From: Apostichopus japonicus
Taxonomy: Eukaryota; Echinodermata; Holothuroidea; Aspidochirotida; Stichopodidae
Direction of reading: 5' to 3'
DNA length: 64,000 bases
Assembly: GCF_037975245.1 (NCBI RefSeq)
Contig: NC_092577.1
Span: 12,158,013 to 12,222,012 of the forward strand
The notes under the pieces: generated by a model
Database searches by the model: none
Seen by the model: the letters and a program-made list of their open reading frames with translations, nothing else
Told to the model about the DNA's origin: nothing
Position numbers and translations under genes: made by a program
Part shown: one piece after another, positions 22,135 to 33,921 of the stretch
How the letters are laid out: each line of letters begins with the position of its first letter
Position numbering within the stretch: position 1 is the stretch's first letter

Positions 22135-22287
22135 ATTGTCGTGTTGTTCATTATTTCCCGAAGCAAATTTTCTACGCCCTCTTGACTTTTCGCGAGTCAA
22201 ATTTGGGAGAACGCAACTAAATAATGAATATATTGCACATGACTGGTTGAACCGCACTGCAGCAGACCCCGATCACCGATAACGAAA
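22135..22287. promoter_or_regulatory. Divergent promoter between VPS11 and MRPS14
   Basis: Only 153 bp separate the two start codons, so both 5' leaders and the core promoter must overlap here or lie within the genes. A CGCG-type palindrome, TCGCGA, sits at 22190-22195. No convincing TATA box is placed for either gene. Transcription starts cannot be read from sequence alone. Confidence 0.75.
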
Positions 22288-22371
22288 ATGGCCCTTAAAT
22301 TTGCAACTCGACCGTTCAGAAGCCTTCAAACCTTCCAGAGTATTTTACTCCAAAATCTTCCATCCGTTGGG
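22288..22371 (+). CDS. MRPS14: MRPS14 exon 1
   Basis: 28 codons, from ATG to GTTGGG before donor GTAATA. Reading on meets a stop at once, so splicing here is required. The presequence-like composition and the phase-0 match to exon 2 support this start. Confidence 0.9.
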
Positions 22372-25300
22372 GTAATATTTTTTTCCCAAATTTCCGTGAA
22401 TATCTTCCAAATATGTGCCTAAGTCTGTTTTTCTAAGTTGTTTTTCGCACTTCGCCAAGTTAGGTTAGGCCTTAGCTGTGCACCAACTCCATAACAGTCA
22501 GTAGGCCATGTTCGTAAGGATACCCATTGTGCGAACATTTGATAGGATACTTGTCAACACTTCTTGGTCGTCCATTTGCTGAGCCAAAAATTACATTTAC
22601 ATCAATCCCGGTATAAATCAAAATACACATGATGATTCTAGGCTAAACCTTAACCTAAACTCTGTACTAGGCTAGTGCTATTACTACAATTTATTAGTAT
22701 ATTTTAATTTGGTGTCCAGACATTATCGAGTGAACCTTTTGTGATTATTCGCAGGGCAGCCCGGCGAATAATGTACACAGACACCTTATTCGCAGGGCTG
22801 TGACGATTTTGAAAATAGGTTTATTATTAGGTTTTGCTATTGATACCAGTCAGTTTAGGGGCCCTGAAAAAGCCAACCTTTTAGGCCCAAATAGTCTTAG
22901 CCACTTCATAAGCTAATTTTTGGAGCCCCAGCAGTTTAAAAGCTTATTTTAAGGGAGCTTACCTTGGGATTCCCCAAAAGCCGATATTGCCTGAAAGCCA
23001 ATATGGTCAAAGGTGTGACACCCCCCCCCCCCACACCTTTACATGCAAATGAGCAGTCACTCTGCAAAAACAAAGGTGAAAATGATCGAGGGATGACATT
23101 TTTATGTTGGCGGTACTAATGCTAGACTGGTTCAATCTTAAGGCCCTAGGCTCCCAAAACCAATCCTAACAGCATTAAGATAGGAATCCCAAAGGCCAAT
23201 AAATTCCTCAGAATATAGAGGCTCCCAATTAAGACTCAAAAAGATAGCTGGTGCCCAAAAGCAAACTCGAATAGCCCCAAAAGCAAACTCGAATAGCCCC
23301 AAAAATTACTGAGCCTGTTAACCCAGTCTAAGGCTGCCCTGTGAATAAGGTGTATGTGTCTGGCTATTCGCAGGGCAGCCCTGCAAATAAGATGCTTGTG
23401 TCTGGCTATTCACAGGGCTGCCCTGCGAATAAGGTGTATATGTCTGGCTATTCGCAGGGCTGCCCTGTGAATAAGATACTTGTGTCCGGCTATTCGCAGG
23501 GCTGCCCTGTGAATAAGGTGTATGTGTCCGGCTATTCACAGGGCTGCCCTGTGAATAAGGTGTATGTGTCCGGCTATTCGCAGGGCTGCCCTGCGAATAA
23601 GCCCCACCTTTTTTTTAAATATTATTTAATTTCTAGTAGTGAGTGAGGTGCACAGAGATTGAATAAACTTGTAAACTAGTAAGCATTAGAGTATTGCATT
23701 GCAATGAAGTTTGACAATGAAGAGATATACAATTGCTAAATAAAATAAAAAAATGTGGCAGTAAACTTTATTTAAGACTTTTACTGAAGAGTTTGGTATG
23801 GATATCTAAAGTTAAAACCTCCCATACTGCTAACAGTGGGATTTCCTTCAAGCTTTATTTTGTTCTGTTTTAAAGGTAATCTATGTCCCTGAGAGATATC
23901 GGTATACTAACTGGAGAATGCGGAGGGACGCTATTAGACGACAGATGGTGAAAGACAAAGCAATAGAGAGAGTTAGGCTCAACTGCATCAGGAAAAATAC
24001 CATCCTACCAGATGAAATTAGGGTATGCTATCTCCAGTCTTTTTCATATTCTCTTTGCAGTGATACTGCTATGTTGGTCAGTGATAGCCAGCTTATCAAC
24101 TGGTGCTGTTCAGTCCAACAAACCAGAACTACTCAGAAACTGATATCTAGCAACCAGCACTCTTCCATTATACAGTAGCAAGCAGGACTTAACTTATAAT
24201 AAGGTCCATCAGTAGGGTACAGTGGAATTTGTGGAGATTTTAATATAAGAAGAATTAGCCAGGCCATATATAAAACAGAGACCAACACTCTAGTTACCTT
24301 GGTTACATCCCTTTACCTTGGCCTCCTGTGCTGAAGTGCATGGCAATACTTTTACTGTAAGTGCCAGTGCACATTTCCATCCATTTCTAGTTTATTGCAA
24401 TAGTTACAATTTTAGTTATTTCCAAAATCTGTAAGATGTGTTCATATAAATGACACACAACTGGAAAAAAAAAATGTCATGCCTGATTTGCTTCCAAAGA
24501 ACTTTATTCTATTAATTTTTACTTGTCACCTTTTTTTTAACGGAATGACCGTACGTTAACAAACACTTTGTTAAATATTATATGGTCTATATACATATGG
24601 AAAGTATCACAACCTGTAGTACACACCGAACTGGATTCATTGAAATTACTTAAAGTGGATATTCAATTTGGCTGACCTGGCCAAACTTTCTTTACTTTGA
24701 AGGGGAAAATATTCCATTCTGCTATTTGAAAATCACATCTCAATATCGTGTCCGTCATGTGAGATATTGTCAATTGAATGTAAGCTATTTTGACTTACTT
24801 CTCTTACTCCAGAAAGTGAATCACAGTGGGTTGTCTGTGAAGTCATTTTGGTACAAGTTCTTAAACGCCATGTACTTAAACTATTTTAACTTTCTTGTTT
24901 ATTAATCCTTAAAAATGTGAAACATTTGGAATGTTGACTAAGCTGTCAGTGTTCTCTTTATTTAGAACTTCATCAAAATACAACCTTTTTGTGGAAATAT
25001 TAGAATCCTCCATGGCAAAAACGAAATATTATCACGATAAAAAAAAAAAAATCAGGTCCGTTGCCGTGATGACATCATTCACTCTATTGTTGCTAGATGC
25101 AAAATTAGCAAACTACTGTATCACCCAATTTGAGAAATTCATATCTTCACGTGAAAAAAATGCTATGGGGTCATTGTTTAGACCTAGGTAAAGATGTCAA
25201 AAATTTTCCACAATTTTCACAAGCTGGCAGCTTTAGTCCTCAGAATTTTTAATTTACTTTTATACTAGAAAGTGATTCCTTTTTGCAAGCTATTTAAAGG

Positions 25301-25906
25301 CATTGAAGACTCGCCCAAAACCGCATGCCAGCATCTGAAAAAGTTAACTTTCCGTTGCTTGCAAGTTTTTTTTGTGTCCCTACAAAATGCAGACAGTAAT
25401 GAAACGTGATACTTTGTTATCTTTTATCTAGACCTGAGATGTCCATCGCTGCTATATAAACTGTGTTGTGGGTATTGACCGTAGCTGTATGTATTGACTG
25501 TACACTACTGTCTAATTACCGTCGGTAGCAACCTGTGTGTGTATTTTCTGAGAACGATGGTGGTGTCCAACTTCTGTTACACCTCATTCGAAACTAGTTC
25601 ATATTACCGGCATGAGATGTTTCTTTGTGCGCGAGTCTTCAATGCCTTTAAACCAAATTGTGCATATGATATTCAAAAATTCAATAAAAAAAATTTATTT
25701 TATAATTTTTCTCTCTTCATCAGCAAATAGCGGATATAGAAATAGCTGCACAACCCAGGGACAGTAATTACGTTCGAGTGAGGGACAGATGCGCATTGAC
25801 GTCCCGGCCCCGATCCGTCATCCCACGGTGGAGGTTATCAAGAATTATGTTTAGAGCCATAGCCGATGCCAGTAACATGTCAGGGGTCAAGCGAGCGTCC
25901 TGGTGA
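22288..25906 (+). CDS. MRPS14: MRPS14 (uS14m), mitochondrial small ribosomal subunit protein S14
   Basis: Three exons (22288-22371, 23876-24022, 25724-25906) join in phase 0 to give 137 residues plus stop; the human protein has 128. uS14m binds 16S-like rRNA in the head of the mitochondrial small subunit. The N-terminus [16 protein letters not shown] is Arg-rich and lacks acidic residues, as expected of a mitochondrial presequence. [15 protein letters not shown] and [11 protein letters not shown] match human YVDWRMWRDVKRRKM and LRKNTILPKIL. The C-terminal S14 signature is [11 protein letters not shown], then [10 protein letters not shown] and SGVKRASW. It lacks the zinc-binding cysteine pairs of some bacterial S14 proteins, like its mitochondrial relatives. 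Confidence 0.96.
22746..22803. repeat. Inverted partial copy of the 42-bp palindromic repeat
   Basis: ATTATTCGCAGGGC and GCCCGGCGAATAAT form a near-perfect palindrome, followed by GTACACAGACACC and another TTATTCGCAGGGC. This is the reverse of the unit repeated at 23333-23605. The two together bracket about 860 bp of MRPS14 intron 1. Confidence 0.85.
23333..23605. repeat. 42-bp tandem array built on a 25-bp palindrome, 6.5 copies
   Basis: Six 42-bp units plus a half unit. Each joins TATTCGCAGGGC and GCCCTGCGAATA, 12-bp inverted arms around one base, with a spacer like AAGGTGTATGTGTCCGGC. A/G and C/T changes at the arm CpG are frequent (TTCACAGG, CTGTGAA), which fits CpG methylation decay. 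Repeated in-frame ORFs on both strands are a by-product of the 42-bp period. It lies in MRPS14 intron 1. Confidence 0.95.
23876..24022 (+). CDS. MRPS14: MRPS14 exon 2
   Basis: 49 codons between acceptor TTTTAAAG and donor GTATGC, phase 0. It holds the conserved NWRMRRD and RKNTILP motifs. Confidence 0.96.
25298..25647 (+). mobile_element. TTAA-flanked MITE, copy 1 (350 bp)
   Basis: Terminal inverted repeats AGGCATTGAAGACTCGC and GCGAGTCTTCAATGCCT are flanked by TTAA on both sides. It encodes no protein. It lies in MRPS14 intron 2, ending about 75 bp before exon 3. Related copies are at 45959 and 47035. Confidence 0.9.
25724..25906 (+). CDS. MRPS14: MRPS14 exon 3 (stop codon)
   Basis: 60 codons and TGA after acceptor TTCATCAG. 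It carries [16 protein letters not shown], the S14 family signature, and ends KRASW, like human QRATW. Confidence 0.97.
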   Translation, partial: QIADIEIAAQPRDSNYVRVRDRCALTSRPRSVIPRWRLSRIMFRAIADASNMSGVKRASW

Positions 25907-26707
25907 CGTAGCGCGCAATCTTTAGTCCGTTTGGAAATAGAGCAGAGAATGAGGAAAACAATGTTCGACCATATCATACAACCACGGAATACTTTATCCT
26001 GTATCGCATCAGAAAATGATTTGCAAAGTGGTCAAACAGTGATACAAGTGCTAAGATGTATTACGGTTTTGTACACAGGAAACATAGTATGTATTCTATA
26101 AGAAACTTAAGAGACTTCAGAAGTGCTACACAAAGTTTGAACACTTTAATTATTTCCTGGTAGCTAGGTTTCACTAATTTATATTAAGTTTGTCAGTAAT
26201 TGCATTCTAATTTTAGGGTGTTAAATAGTTGTTAAAAGGTCTCAGAGTGTTTTCCATAAAGTTCAAATTATCCAGAGGGTGAGACATTGAGGAGTGTTAA
26301 AATTAGGTAGTAAGTTGTCTTGACTAGTGAGAGGAAATGCTTAGAAGCTGGTAAAACAGTAAAGAGTTTGTTGGGGTTTGTACACAGGTGACCATATTTT
26401 GACTGTCTAGCATTATATGGGGATAATAATACTTAACATGAACAGTCAGAGAATAATGCTGTCCTTACATGTATCAGCCTGGATTGGTTAATTATTTCAA
26501 ATCGTTTGAGACTGCAATTAACGGTATCTGGAAACTTCATTATGAAGTAAAGATCCTGTAAAGTGAACTTTACGATATTTTAAAAACAGTTTCTTGATAT
26601 TAAACCATAGCTCAACATGAAGTCATTTTCCAATAACGTGTCCCAGTTACGTAAGTGGTTAAAGAGACCTTTTGAGCCCTGCAACAATGTAAGGTTGTGT
26701 GGTCAGC

Positions 26708-27226
26708 TGGAGTCACTGTATCATGTAGGTATGCAATACCTAATCACGTGTTGGTCAGTTTCTTTGGACACTTAAAGGCAATGCCAGTTTTCGTCACACT
26801 GTATTCAGGCTACACTGTCCACCACTTGAAATATGCTATTGATTAATGGATCTTAATCACATGTCACAAGATCTTATTGCATAAATTGATGAAATGTGAG
26901 ATATTGCAATTTGCAGCTCGTCTAAAAACTCCCAGAATGCAAAGTGTTCACTATTTTCTACATCCGTGCGACTGGAGTCACTGTATTATCTAGGTGTGCA
27001 ATACCTCTACACATTTTGGTCAGTTTCTTTGGACACGTAAAGGCAATGCCAGTTTTTGCCACACTGTCCAGGCTACCCAGTTGACCACTTAGAATATGCT
27101 ATTAATGGATCTTACCTACATGTCACTACAAAATCTTATTGCATAAATTGATGAAAATGTAAGACATTGCAACTCGTCTTTTAACTCCCAGAATGCAAAG
27201 TGTTCACAATTTTCTACATCCGTGCG
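26708..27226. repeat. Tandem duplication, ~260-bp unit, two copies
   Basis: CTGGAGTCACTGTAT, GGTCAGTTTCTTTGGACAC, AGGCAATGCCAGTTTT and CCAGAATGCAAAGTGTTCAC recur in the same order from 26708 and from 26972. The copies have small indels and are clearly diverged. Confidence 0.92.
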
Positions 27227-28990
27227 AAATCAATTTGCAGTATGAAAATGCAACTTGAAAACATTTTTTTGGGAAATCTTGGCTTTTGCTGCGAACACTC
27301 CAGTGTACAAAATAAATGAAAGAGGACATGTGTATGTGTTGTGTATTATTTTATATTTGTGGTGATGGCGATATAAAACATGATACATACAATACATATT
27401 AGTAATTGACTGCAACTTAAATACAACACAGCATGCAAATCATAATATGCATTAAAAAAAAGTTACAGATAGAAACTCATTTTTTTGTTGGGTTGGGGGG
27501 GGGGAGGGGAGATGGGCTTTAAGTACTTTTAAACTTTGTTAATAACATTTCATTCTTTACGTTCGTACTTCGAAACTACTGTACACTGATTACTTTTAAT
27601 TCGACTCTGCTCTGCTAACCAAATTAATGAAGTGGAGATGAATGTACAGTAAATGATTCAAAACATGCAAAATAACCACCTTGGACAGAAGCCAATGATG
27701 TTTATGTTTGTTTCCACATGTTAATCACCAAACAGCTATCAATGAGGGGGAAATGAAATGACTGACCAGGGCTTGGTCCCAGACAAGTATCTCACACATA
27801 AGCATGCCAATTCAATCCTTGCTTGCTTTCTGTATAAAGCTTCTGTAGGGTAAATTGATCTAGTTATGTACTCAGAGTTATTTATTTGATGGTGGTGTGG
27901 TCGGGGGGGGGGGGGGGGGGCGGGTGAAAGGGGAACATAGGGCTTGTCCGAAGAAAAACCTGGCAATCTGATGCCACTGTGACTATGTCACATCGATTTT
28001 AGGTAGCTTTCAAATGTTAAACTTATGTGCATAAATAAAATGATAATAAACTAAAGAATCATGCGATATTGATTTATCAATACAGCAGTCACATTGAATT
28101 CTGGAACATCAACTACAAGAAATGGAAAAAAAAACTGAATAATGTGCACAATGCCAATGGTCGAAAACAAAAATACGAGAGTAATATCACTGAAATAGAA
28201 ACGTAATATTGGAATACAGGAAGGTGAACTAAAATGGCACAAAGATAAATTCATTTACAATAAAAAAAATTCTTACATTTAGTTGATGCTGTGAAATATG
28301 TGAGCAAATTTTAGCAAAATATGTGATAATCTTTCACGCAAAAAAAAAAAGAGTGCTTCCAAAAATTATGTACAGTTCCAGGTTTTGACTTGAAATGATT
28401 GCACAGTTTTTCCGTCCCCCTGTCCTCAAAGACATTAGCTCTAACTACTTTTTTGCATACCCTTTTGTAGTGAGATTCTTCTCGGTGTTAGCTTGGTCTT
28501 TCCTCTATCATTGGACACAAATAGATTTTATACTGTTCAGTATTTCCGGATGAACTGAGGCAAGAGTCTTAATGTATTGATATACCACAGTCCAACAAAA
28601 TAGATATATTCTGAGTGCAGTTTGAGTTTTGTGTTTGAAGGATATTATATCCCATTAAAAATGTCTGGAATGCTCTATTAAGACATAACCAAATGTTGTC
28701 ATGGATGGGCTCTAACATTCAAGCCTACTTGTTCAAGTCAATCATTTTTTTTTTTTTTTTGTATTCTAATCGATTGAGGAGCTTCAGTCTCTCAAATATC
28801 ATTAAAAAGGACCACATGAGCTTCATGAAGAATACAATGTAGTGACCAAATTGCAAGCTTATCATTTAGTAGCTAGCAACATATGCTAGTAGCTTCATAA
28901 GGTAGCTAGTAAAATGTTCTAGTAGTCAATACAATATTCTCCCTATACATAACTTAAACTCAAAAAGGATTAGACATTAGATATTATATT

Positions 28991-29154
28991 CAGGGATGAG
29001 CCTGGGGGTAACAAAAAAAAACGGAACTTTGCAAAAATTGCGGTATAGGCTCCAGTTTGCGTATGCTACAGTGTGTTAGGATAATAGTTTTTGTCCCAGA
29101 GGTAGAAAAGAAATCACGGATATTCCACGAATTCGCGGAAAAAGCTCATGCCTG
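28991..29154. mobile_element. Small inverted-repeat element, CAGGGATGAGC family, copy 1
   Basis: 164 bp bounded by CAGGGATGAGC and GCTCATGCCTG (10 of 11 inverted match). It is about 85-90% similar over its core to the copy at 39836. Flanks TATATT and CATATT suggest a 6-bp target duplication. It is non-coding. Confidence 0.8.
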
Positions 29155-30142
29155 CATATTAAAATAAAATCTTGGAAGAAATACTGTATGGAAACGGTGA
29201 ATGATTTACAGGATGGCATACAACAGCTTATAGATTACAGATTGATAGATGCTTTAGATGCTGTGCAATGCTAAAATCCCATACGGTTGTAATTCATTAG
29301 CCTAATTAGTCACAGTAATCAATTCAAATAATGAAGCAACTTAAGAAAGTTAACAACATTCTCACTGACCAATTTAAATTTTCTTTCTATTACATTAATT
29401 AATATCATTGTCGTTATATTTCAATGTAGAAAGTGAACAAAGCCATAAGGATGTGTAAAAAGAAGCTTATTATTTTAGCTTAAAGTAAGCTTATTTTAGC
29501 TTATATTAAGCTTATCTCTTACAACCTACAAGGATACTCAGTGAAGTGCAACTAATAGGCAAAGTTCAGTGATGAGATCTTCACTCACTCTTTCTTGATA
29601 TCAATTCTCAGATATCAAAGGAATCAAAAAGTAGTTTTATAAAGACCGCTAACCTTCTCCATATATGCTTCTTGTTAAGCATTCCTTTATCGATCACTAA
29701 TTAGCATATCCTATATATCTAATGATGGGGCAGAAAGCAAAGTTTTTACTTTAATATTTTAAAAGTAAATGAACTTAAACAGAATATTGATTGCACGTAT
29801 ATTATATTAAAAGTTGTCCATCTCCATGACAACTCCAAAAACACATTTTGGCCCTGTTCAACTTTGAACAAAGAATTCTCAGTAATATAACATTCAATTT
29901 GTTTTTGGTAAATTTAACTGTATTCCCATGATTCATTTTACACCAGGTAAAATCAATAAAACAATTAAAGAAAACATAAAAAAAATTCCCTTGTCTAATT
30001 AATCTGTCATTTCAACAGGATATATCACAAACAATGTCTTATATAATTGTTTAATCTTTCCAATTAATGACAGAAACAATCAAGCTCTTCCAGTATTGAT
30101 CTACCAAGCTATCGATCAATTGGAAAAAGTATCATTTAAAAC

Positions 30143-30379
30143 AGTCAACCAATCAAATGTCACTTTAAAGGGGAAACCGATCAACCAATCAAATGTCACT
30201 TTAAAGGGGAAAACAAACTGATCAACCAATCAAATGTCACTTTAAAGGGGAAAAACAAACCCATAAACCAATCAAATGTCACTTTAAAGGGGAGAACAAG
30301 CCGATCAACCAATCAAATGTCACTTTAAAGGAGAAAACAAACCAGTCAACCAATCAAATGTCACTTTAAAGGGGAAAAA
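30143..30379. repeat. Tandem array of a ~40-bp CCAAT-containing unit, six copies
   Basis: The core AACCAATCAAATGTCACTTT plus AAAGGGGA is almost invariant in six copies. The short linkers between cores (ACAAACYGATC-like) vary in length. It is intergenic, about 3.5 kb beyond the PTDSS1 stop. Confidence 0.92.
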
Positions 30380-30660
30380 TCTTACTCTGCATGGGATTTG
30401 TCATAGTATAAATTTTTCTGTCTGCAAGCTGCCATTTAGTAAATCTGAGATGTCATATAGCCACTAAGATCTAAAACCTTTTAACTTTCTCTGTTTTTAT
30501 TTTCATATATTTCAAGGTAGAATGTTAACTGTGTTTGACACTCAAAACTGCCATCATTAGATCATTAACAATTTCAATATTTAAAAATTCAACATTTCTT
30601 GCAAAAAACCACATCTCCAATTACAGGAAATAAACATTGCAATGAATAAAGCAAAACCTA

Positions 30661-30904
30661 GGAGTGTTAGCTCAGTGGTTAACGCCAGCGCCTTTCAATC
30701 ATAAGGTCCCGAGTTCGAGTCACTCCAAGATTAATGTATGTCGTCCAGTTACAGAGTTGTGGACAATTGACAATTCATAATCATGGACGTTAAATATGAA
30801 TCTAAGAGACTGACTTCGGTCAGCTTGTGGCTTTGATAAGCCAATGATGGCTCCTTCACGAGTTCCTGCTTGCAGGAGGATCTAAAATACATACATACAT
30901 ACAC
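30661..30904 (+). mobile_element. SINE family A, full-length copy
   Basis: It has the A-box and B-box-like head, the complete body and a CATA tail. It is more than 90% like the copy at 16521 by eye. Confidence 0.92.
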
Positions 30905-31977
30905 CCATACAAACATCAGGAATTGAAACATATGCATGATTTGATGATGTCATCTTTAGACTTGATCAAGTCATCAACTTTGTGTGCGAAGAAACCTTTA
31001 ATCTGTGACATCTGACAAACGGAATAAGATTTCTCTTCCCTGCTTAGGAAATTTCTCACCACAGTTTATCTCTATGACATGGACCATTAATGATGGCTGA
31101 TTGCATTTTCCCAAATAGCCAACACACAACTTTCTCTTCAACTGCCCCAACTCTGGGCTTGAAAACTGTAAGGTTTCACAATGCTGTTAAAGCTAACTAA
31201 AGGTAGGATTCTAGATTAAACTTACTAAAGAAGGACAGAGAGCAAAACCTAAAAACAACTTGACACAACTCCTCAATCAAAGTGCCTGTACTAGGAAACA
31301 GCTGCACATATCTTCATACTTTGGGAGTTGTGACTGTTTTCCCTCAGGTTTTCTCCTTCAAGTTCCCCCAAAAAATTGCTTGATAAAGTTACAAAATAAG
31401 TAGTTTATCAGTGGCAGAAATGAAGAGACAAAAAAACAAAAACAATTCCACCGGCCATATATAAAGTTGTAAAACACGTACATACCCTATGCTAATTGCT
31501 CGGTACTCAGTAAATCCATCCATAGAGGGCAGCATCCTAGATCATTATATGGTGCAAGGTTAATCAATATGTACCAATACTATTGTAAGTGGAATGTACC
31601 ATGCAGCCTCTACTATATACACTCATCTCGTTTTCTGCTCTTAATATGCAAATTTTGGTTCCTAGCAAACCATGCTCTTGTCCGATTGCAGCCTTTTGAA
31701 ACTCTGAAAGATACACAGAGATTTGTGAAGATTTTGCATAGCTATGCTATTAAAGCCTGTGTCTGCGTGCAGCTTTGTGCATCATTATGAAACATGGAAG
31801 GTATGGAATGCTACACTGTGCACAGTTCTGTGTTTACACCTCTACAGCTCCTGTACGCAGCCTTGTGCATACTAGGAGTCTGCACTACGCACAGATCTAC
31901 CTGCAGTCGTACAGTATGCATAAGAGCTATAAATAGTCACATAGTATCAAAAAACGAAAAACGACTCAACATTGCCC

Positions 31978-32063
31978 AGACAAGTTGGTGCATATACTTT
32001 TCCCAAAAGGAACCAAAGTTAGACAAGTTGGTGCATATACTTTTCCCAAAAGGAACCAAATTT
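31978..32063. repeat. 43-bp tandem duplication
   Basis: Two adjacent 43-bp units, each starting AGACAAGTTGGTGCATATAC, differ at one base (AAAGTT versus AAATTT). This suggests a recent duplication. Confidence 0.95.
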
Positions 32064-33893
32064 AGACACCTACCGTGCATTTCAATACCAACTCTCCACG
32101 TTGGACTGCATTGTATCACAGCTATATACAAGAGAGTGACGAGGCTTAAAAATAATTCAAAACTCTTCCAGAAAACTATCAACACCCAAAACCATTCCAA
32201 AATTGTTGGAAAATTTCAACTAAACAAAACACTATGTAAAGAAGAAGCACTTTGAGACTATTGACGTCATTCATCTCGTCAGCCAGGAACATCGCAACAC
32301 TTATTAACAAGAAATTTTGGGATGTATATATCCTAATTGCATAGTAAAATTCAAAACTGGAGAGGTTCCTTAAGTTCCCATTCAAAGTGTTTTTCACTGT
32401 AATACAAATTAAAAACAGGGAAATATCTTGACACTGTCTTGTAACTGTGACACAGCGCTTCATTTAACATACTCACACTTCAGGGACCCAGTGTGAGAAC
32501 AAACGCACGTTACTGCTCTACGAGAGATTCCTAAAGACAAATATAGATCCACACAGCAGGTACAAGAAATTGAACAAGAAAAGGTCTCAGAAGAGAAACT
32601 GAATATGCACATTAAATAAATAGTTAAAAATAAAAACATTTCAAGCATTTCAAAATGGAATACCCTGAGCCCTTAACTGTCAGAAGTTATTGAGCATAAA
32701 ACCACTTATCACATTTTTCTACTAACCACTCTTCTACATATTTTTATTCACAATTTGTCTGTACATATTTAAGTGCATCAAATGTTCTATATTTTTGTCC
32801 CTGTGGAAACGCTTGTGGAAACTCTTGCGGAAACACTTCTAGATAGCACTGTCCAATAAAGGACACACAGAATTTACAGCGTATAACAAATTAGACCGTT
32901 CCTTTTTGTTTTAAATTTGTGTCATGACCCCATAAAGTTCCAATCCTTACTCTTCCAACAGTGTACACTTCAATGTTAACCCCAAGCTTTCCCCACCCCC
33001 CCCCACCCCCATCCTATCCCTACCTCCTCCAGCCTACTTCTTACCCAACTCTATGTGTCAAAACCTTACTACAAATATGATTCTAATATTATACCCCTCC
33101 TTCAGTCACCATCCAGGAAAATAAATTTCATATTTAATAATCTACCAGCGTTTTGGTATTTTCATATTTATACATTAATTCCTTCTAAAAAGTGACATCA
33201 TGTTCTTACCCTCGCCAATCCGATATAGATCTAGCAAATTCATGTCATTGGGAACAAAAGAGAATTTAACAAAAATTAACAATTTATCATAATGTCGAAG
33301 ACGGGGTCCGTGAGAACGTTACCAAAATTATCCAATCGTAACACAGGGAAGAAAACAAAATTAGAATAAGGTCAAAGGTCACATGGCAGCAATGGCAAAG
33401 CAATAATGCCAATTTTTGTTTAAAGAAATGTCACCCACTGCCACGTCTTGAACTCGACTTAAGAGTTACAATACAAAGGAAAAAGAACAAAGACGACCAA
33501 AAACTTAACCGATGAGAGAGAGTGAGAGGTCTTACAAAGCTCACTCATCAATCAGCCAATCGTGATTACCCACCTCGGCAATTTTCTCTCAATAATTTAC
33601 ATATATAGCACACTGACAACATAGGCTCCTTTTTTCCCCCAACGATCTGGAGCCAACAAATGCGGTCGACGGTGAAGAAGTTACGAGTGCGGTCTGCCGA
33701 CACACACCTGCGTCTCTTAAAATCGAGCGACATTTTCGAAAAATAGAGGTCACTTTTGGACACACAACTATGTCGGCATTCACACGACCTCTCTCTACAC
33801 ACAAACCACAAGTCTGGAGAAACGGACGCACATTCTCTGCAGAGTACTCTCCCTCCCCTACCTCGTGGTCTTTCCCCCTCTGGGTTAAATTTT

Positions 33894-33917
33894 TTTATTT
33901 GATGACGATCTTTTATT
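33894..33917 (-). terminator. Two possible AATAAA poly-A signals just after the PTDSS1 stop
   Basis: AATAAA hexamers on the minus strand at 33912-33917 and 33894-33899 start only about 5 and 23 nt past the stop codon. Use of either would give a very short 3' UTR. A longer UTR with a distal site is equally possible. Confidence 0.35.
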
Positions 33918-33921
33918 TCCA

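Larger units (their letters stand above)
25907..33921. other. Intergenic region between MRPS14 and PTDSS1
   Basis: No conserved coding exon was found. The MRPS14 3' UTR and the PTDSS1 3' flank must lie at its ends, but no poly-A site is certain. Besides the repeats listed separately, it contains AT-rich unique sequence and oligo-G/C tracts at 27494-27506, 27903-27920 and 32994-33010. Confidence 0.7.

Noticed and set aside
23333-23605. CRISPR-like array
   Set aside because: The spacers are as similar as the repeats, there is no cas gene, and the context is an animal intron.
23318-23646. Repetitive proteins on both strands ([11 protein letters not shown]-type and [12 protein letters not shown]-type)
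   Set aside because: They come from a 42-bp palindromic tandem array whose period is divisible by three, so several frames stay open. No splice context, and the array is inside MRPS14 intron 1.
30143-30379. CRISPR-like repeat-spacer array
   Set aside because: Linkers are short, similar and of variable length; this is animal intergenic DNA.
31794-32255. 153-codon plus-strand ORF
   Set aside because: It spans a recent 43-bp duplication, has no recognisable motif, and its composition equals the surrounding intergenic DNA.
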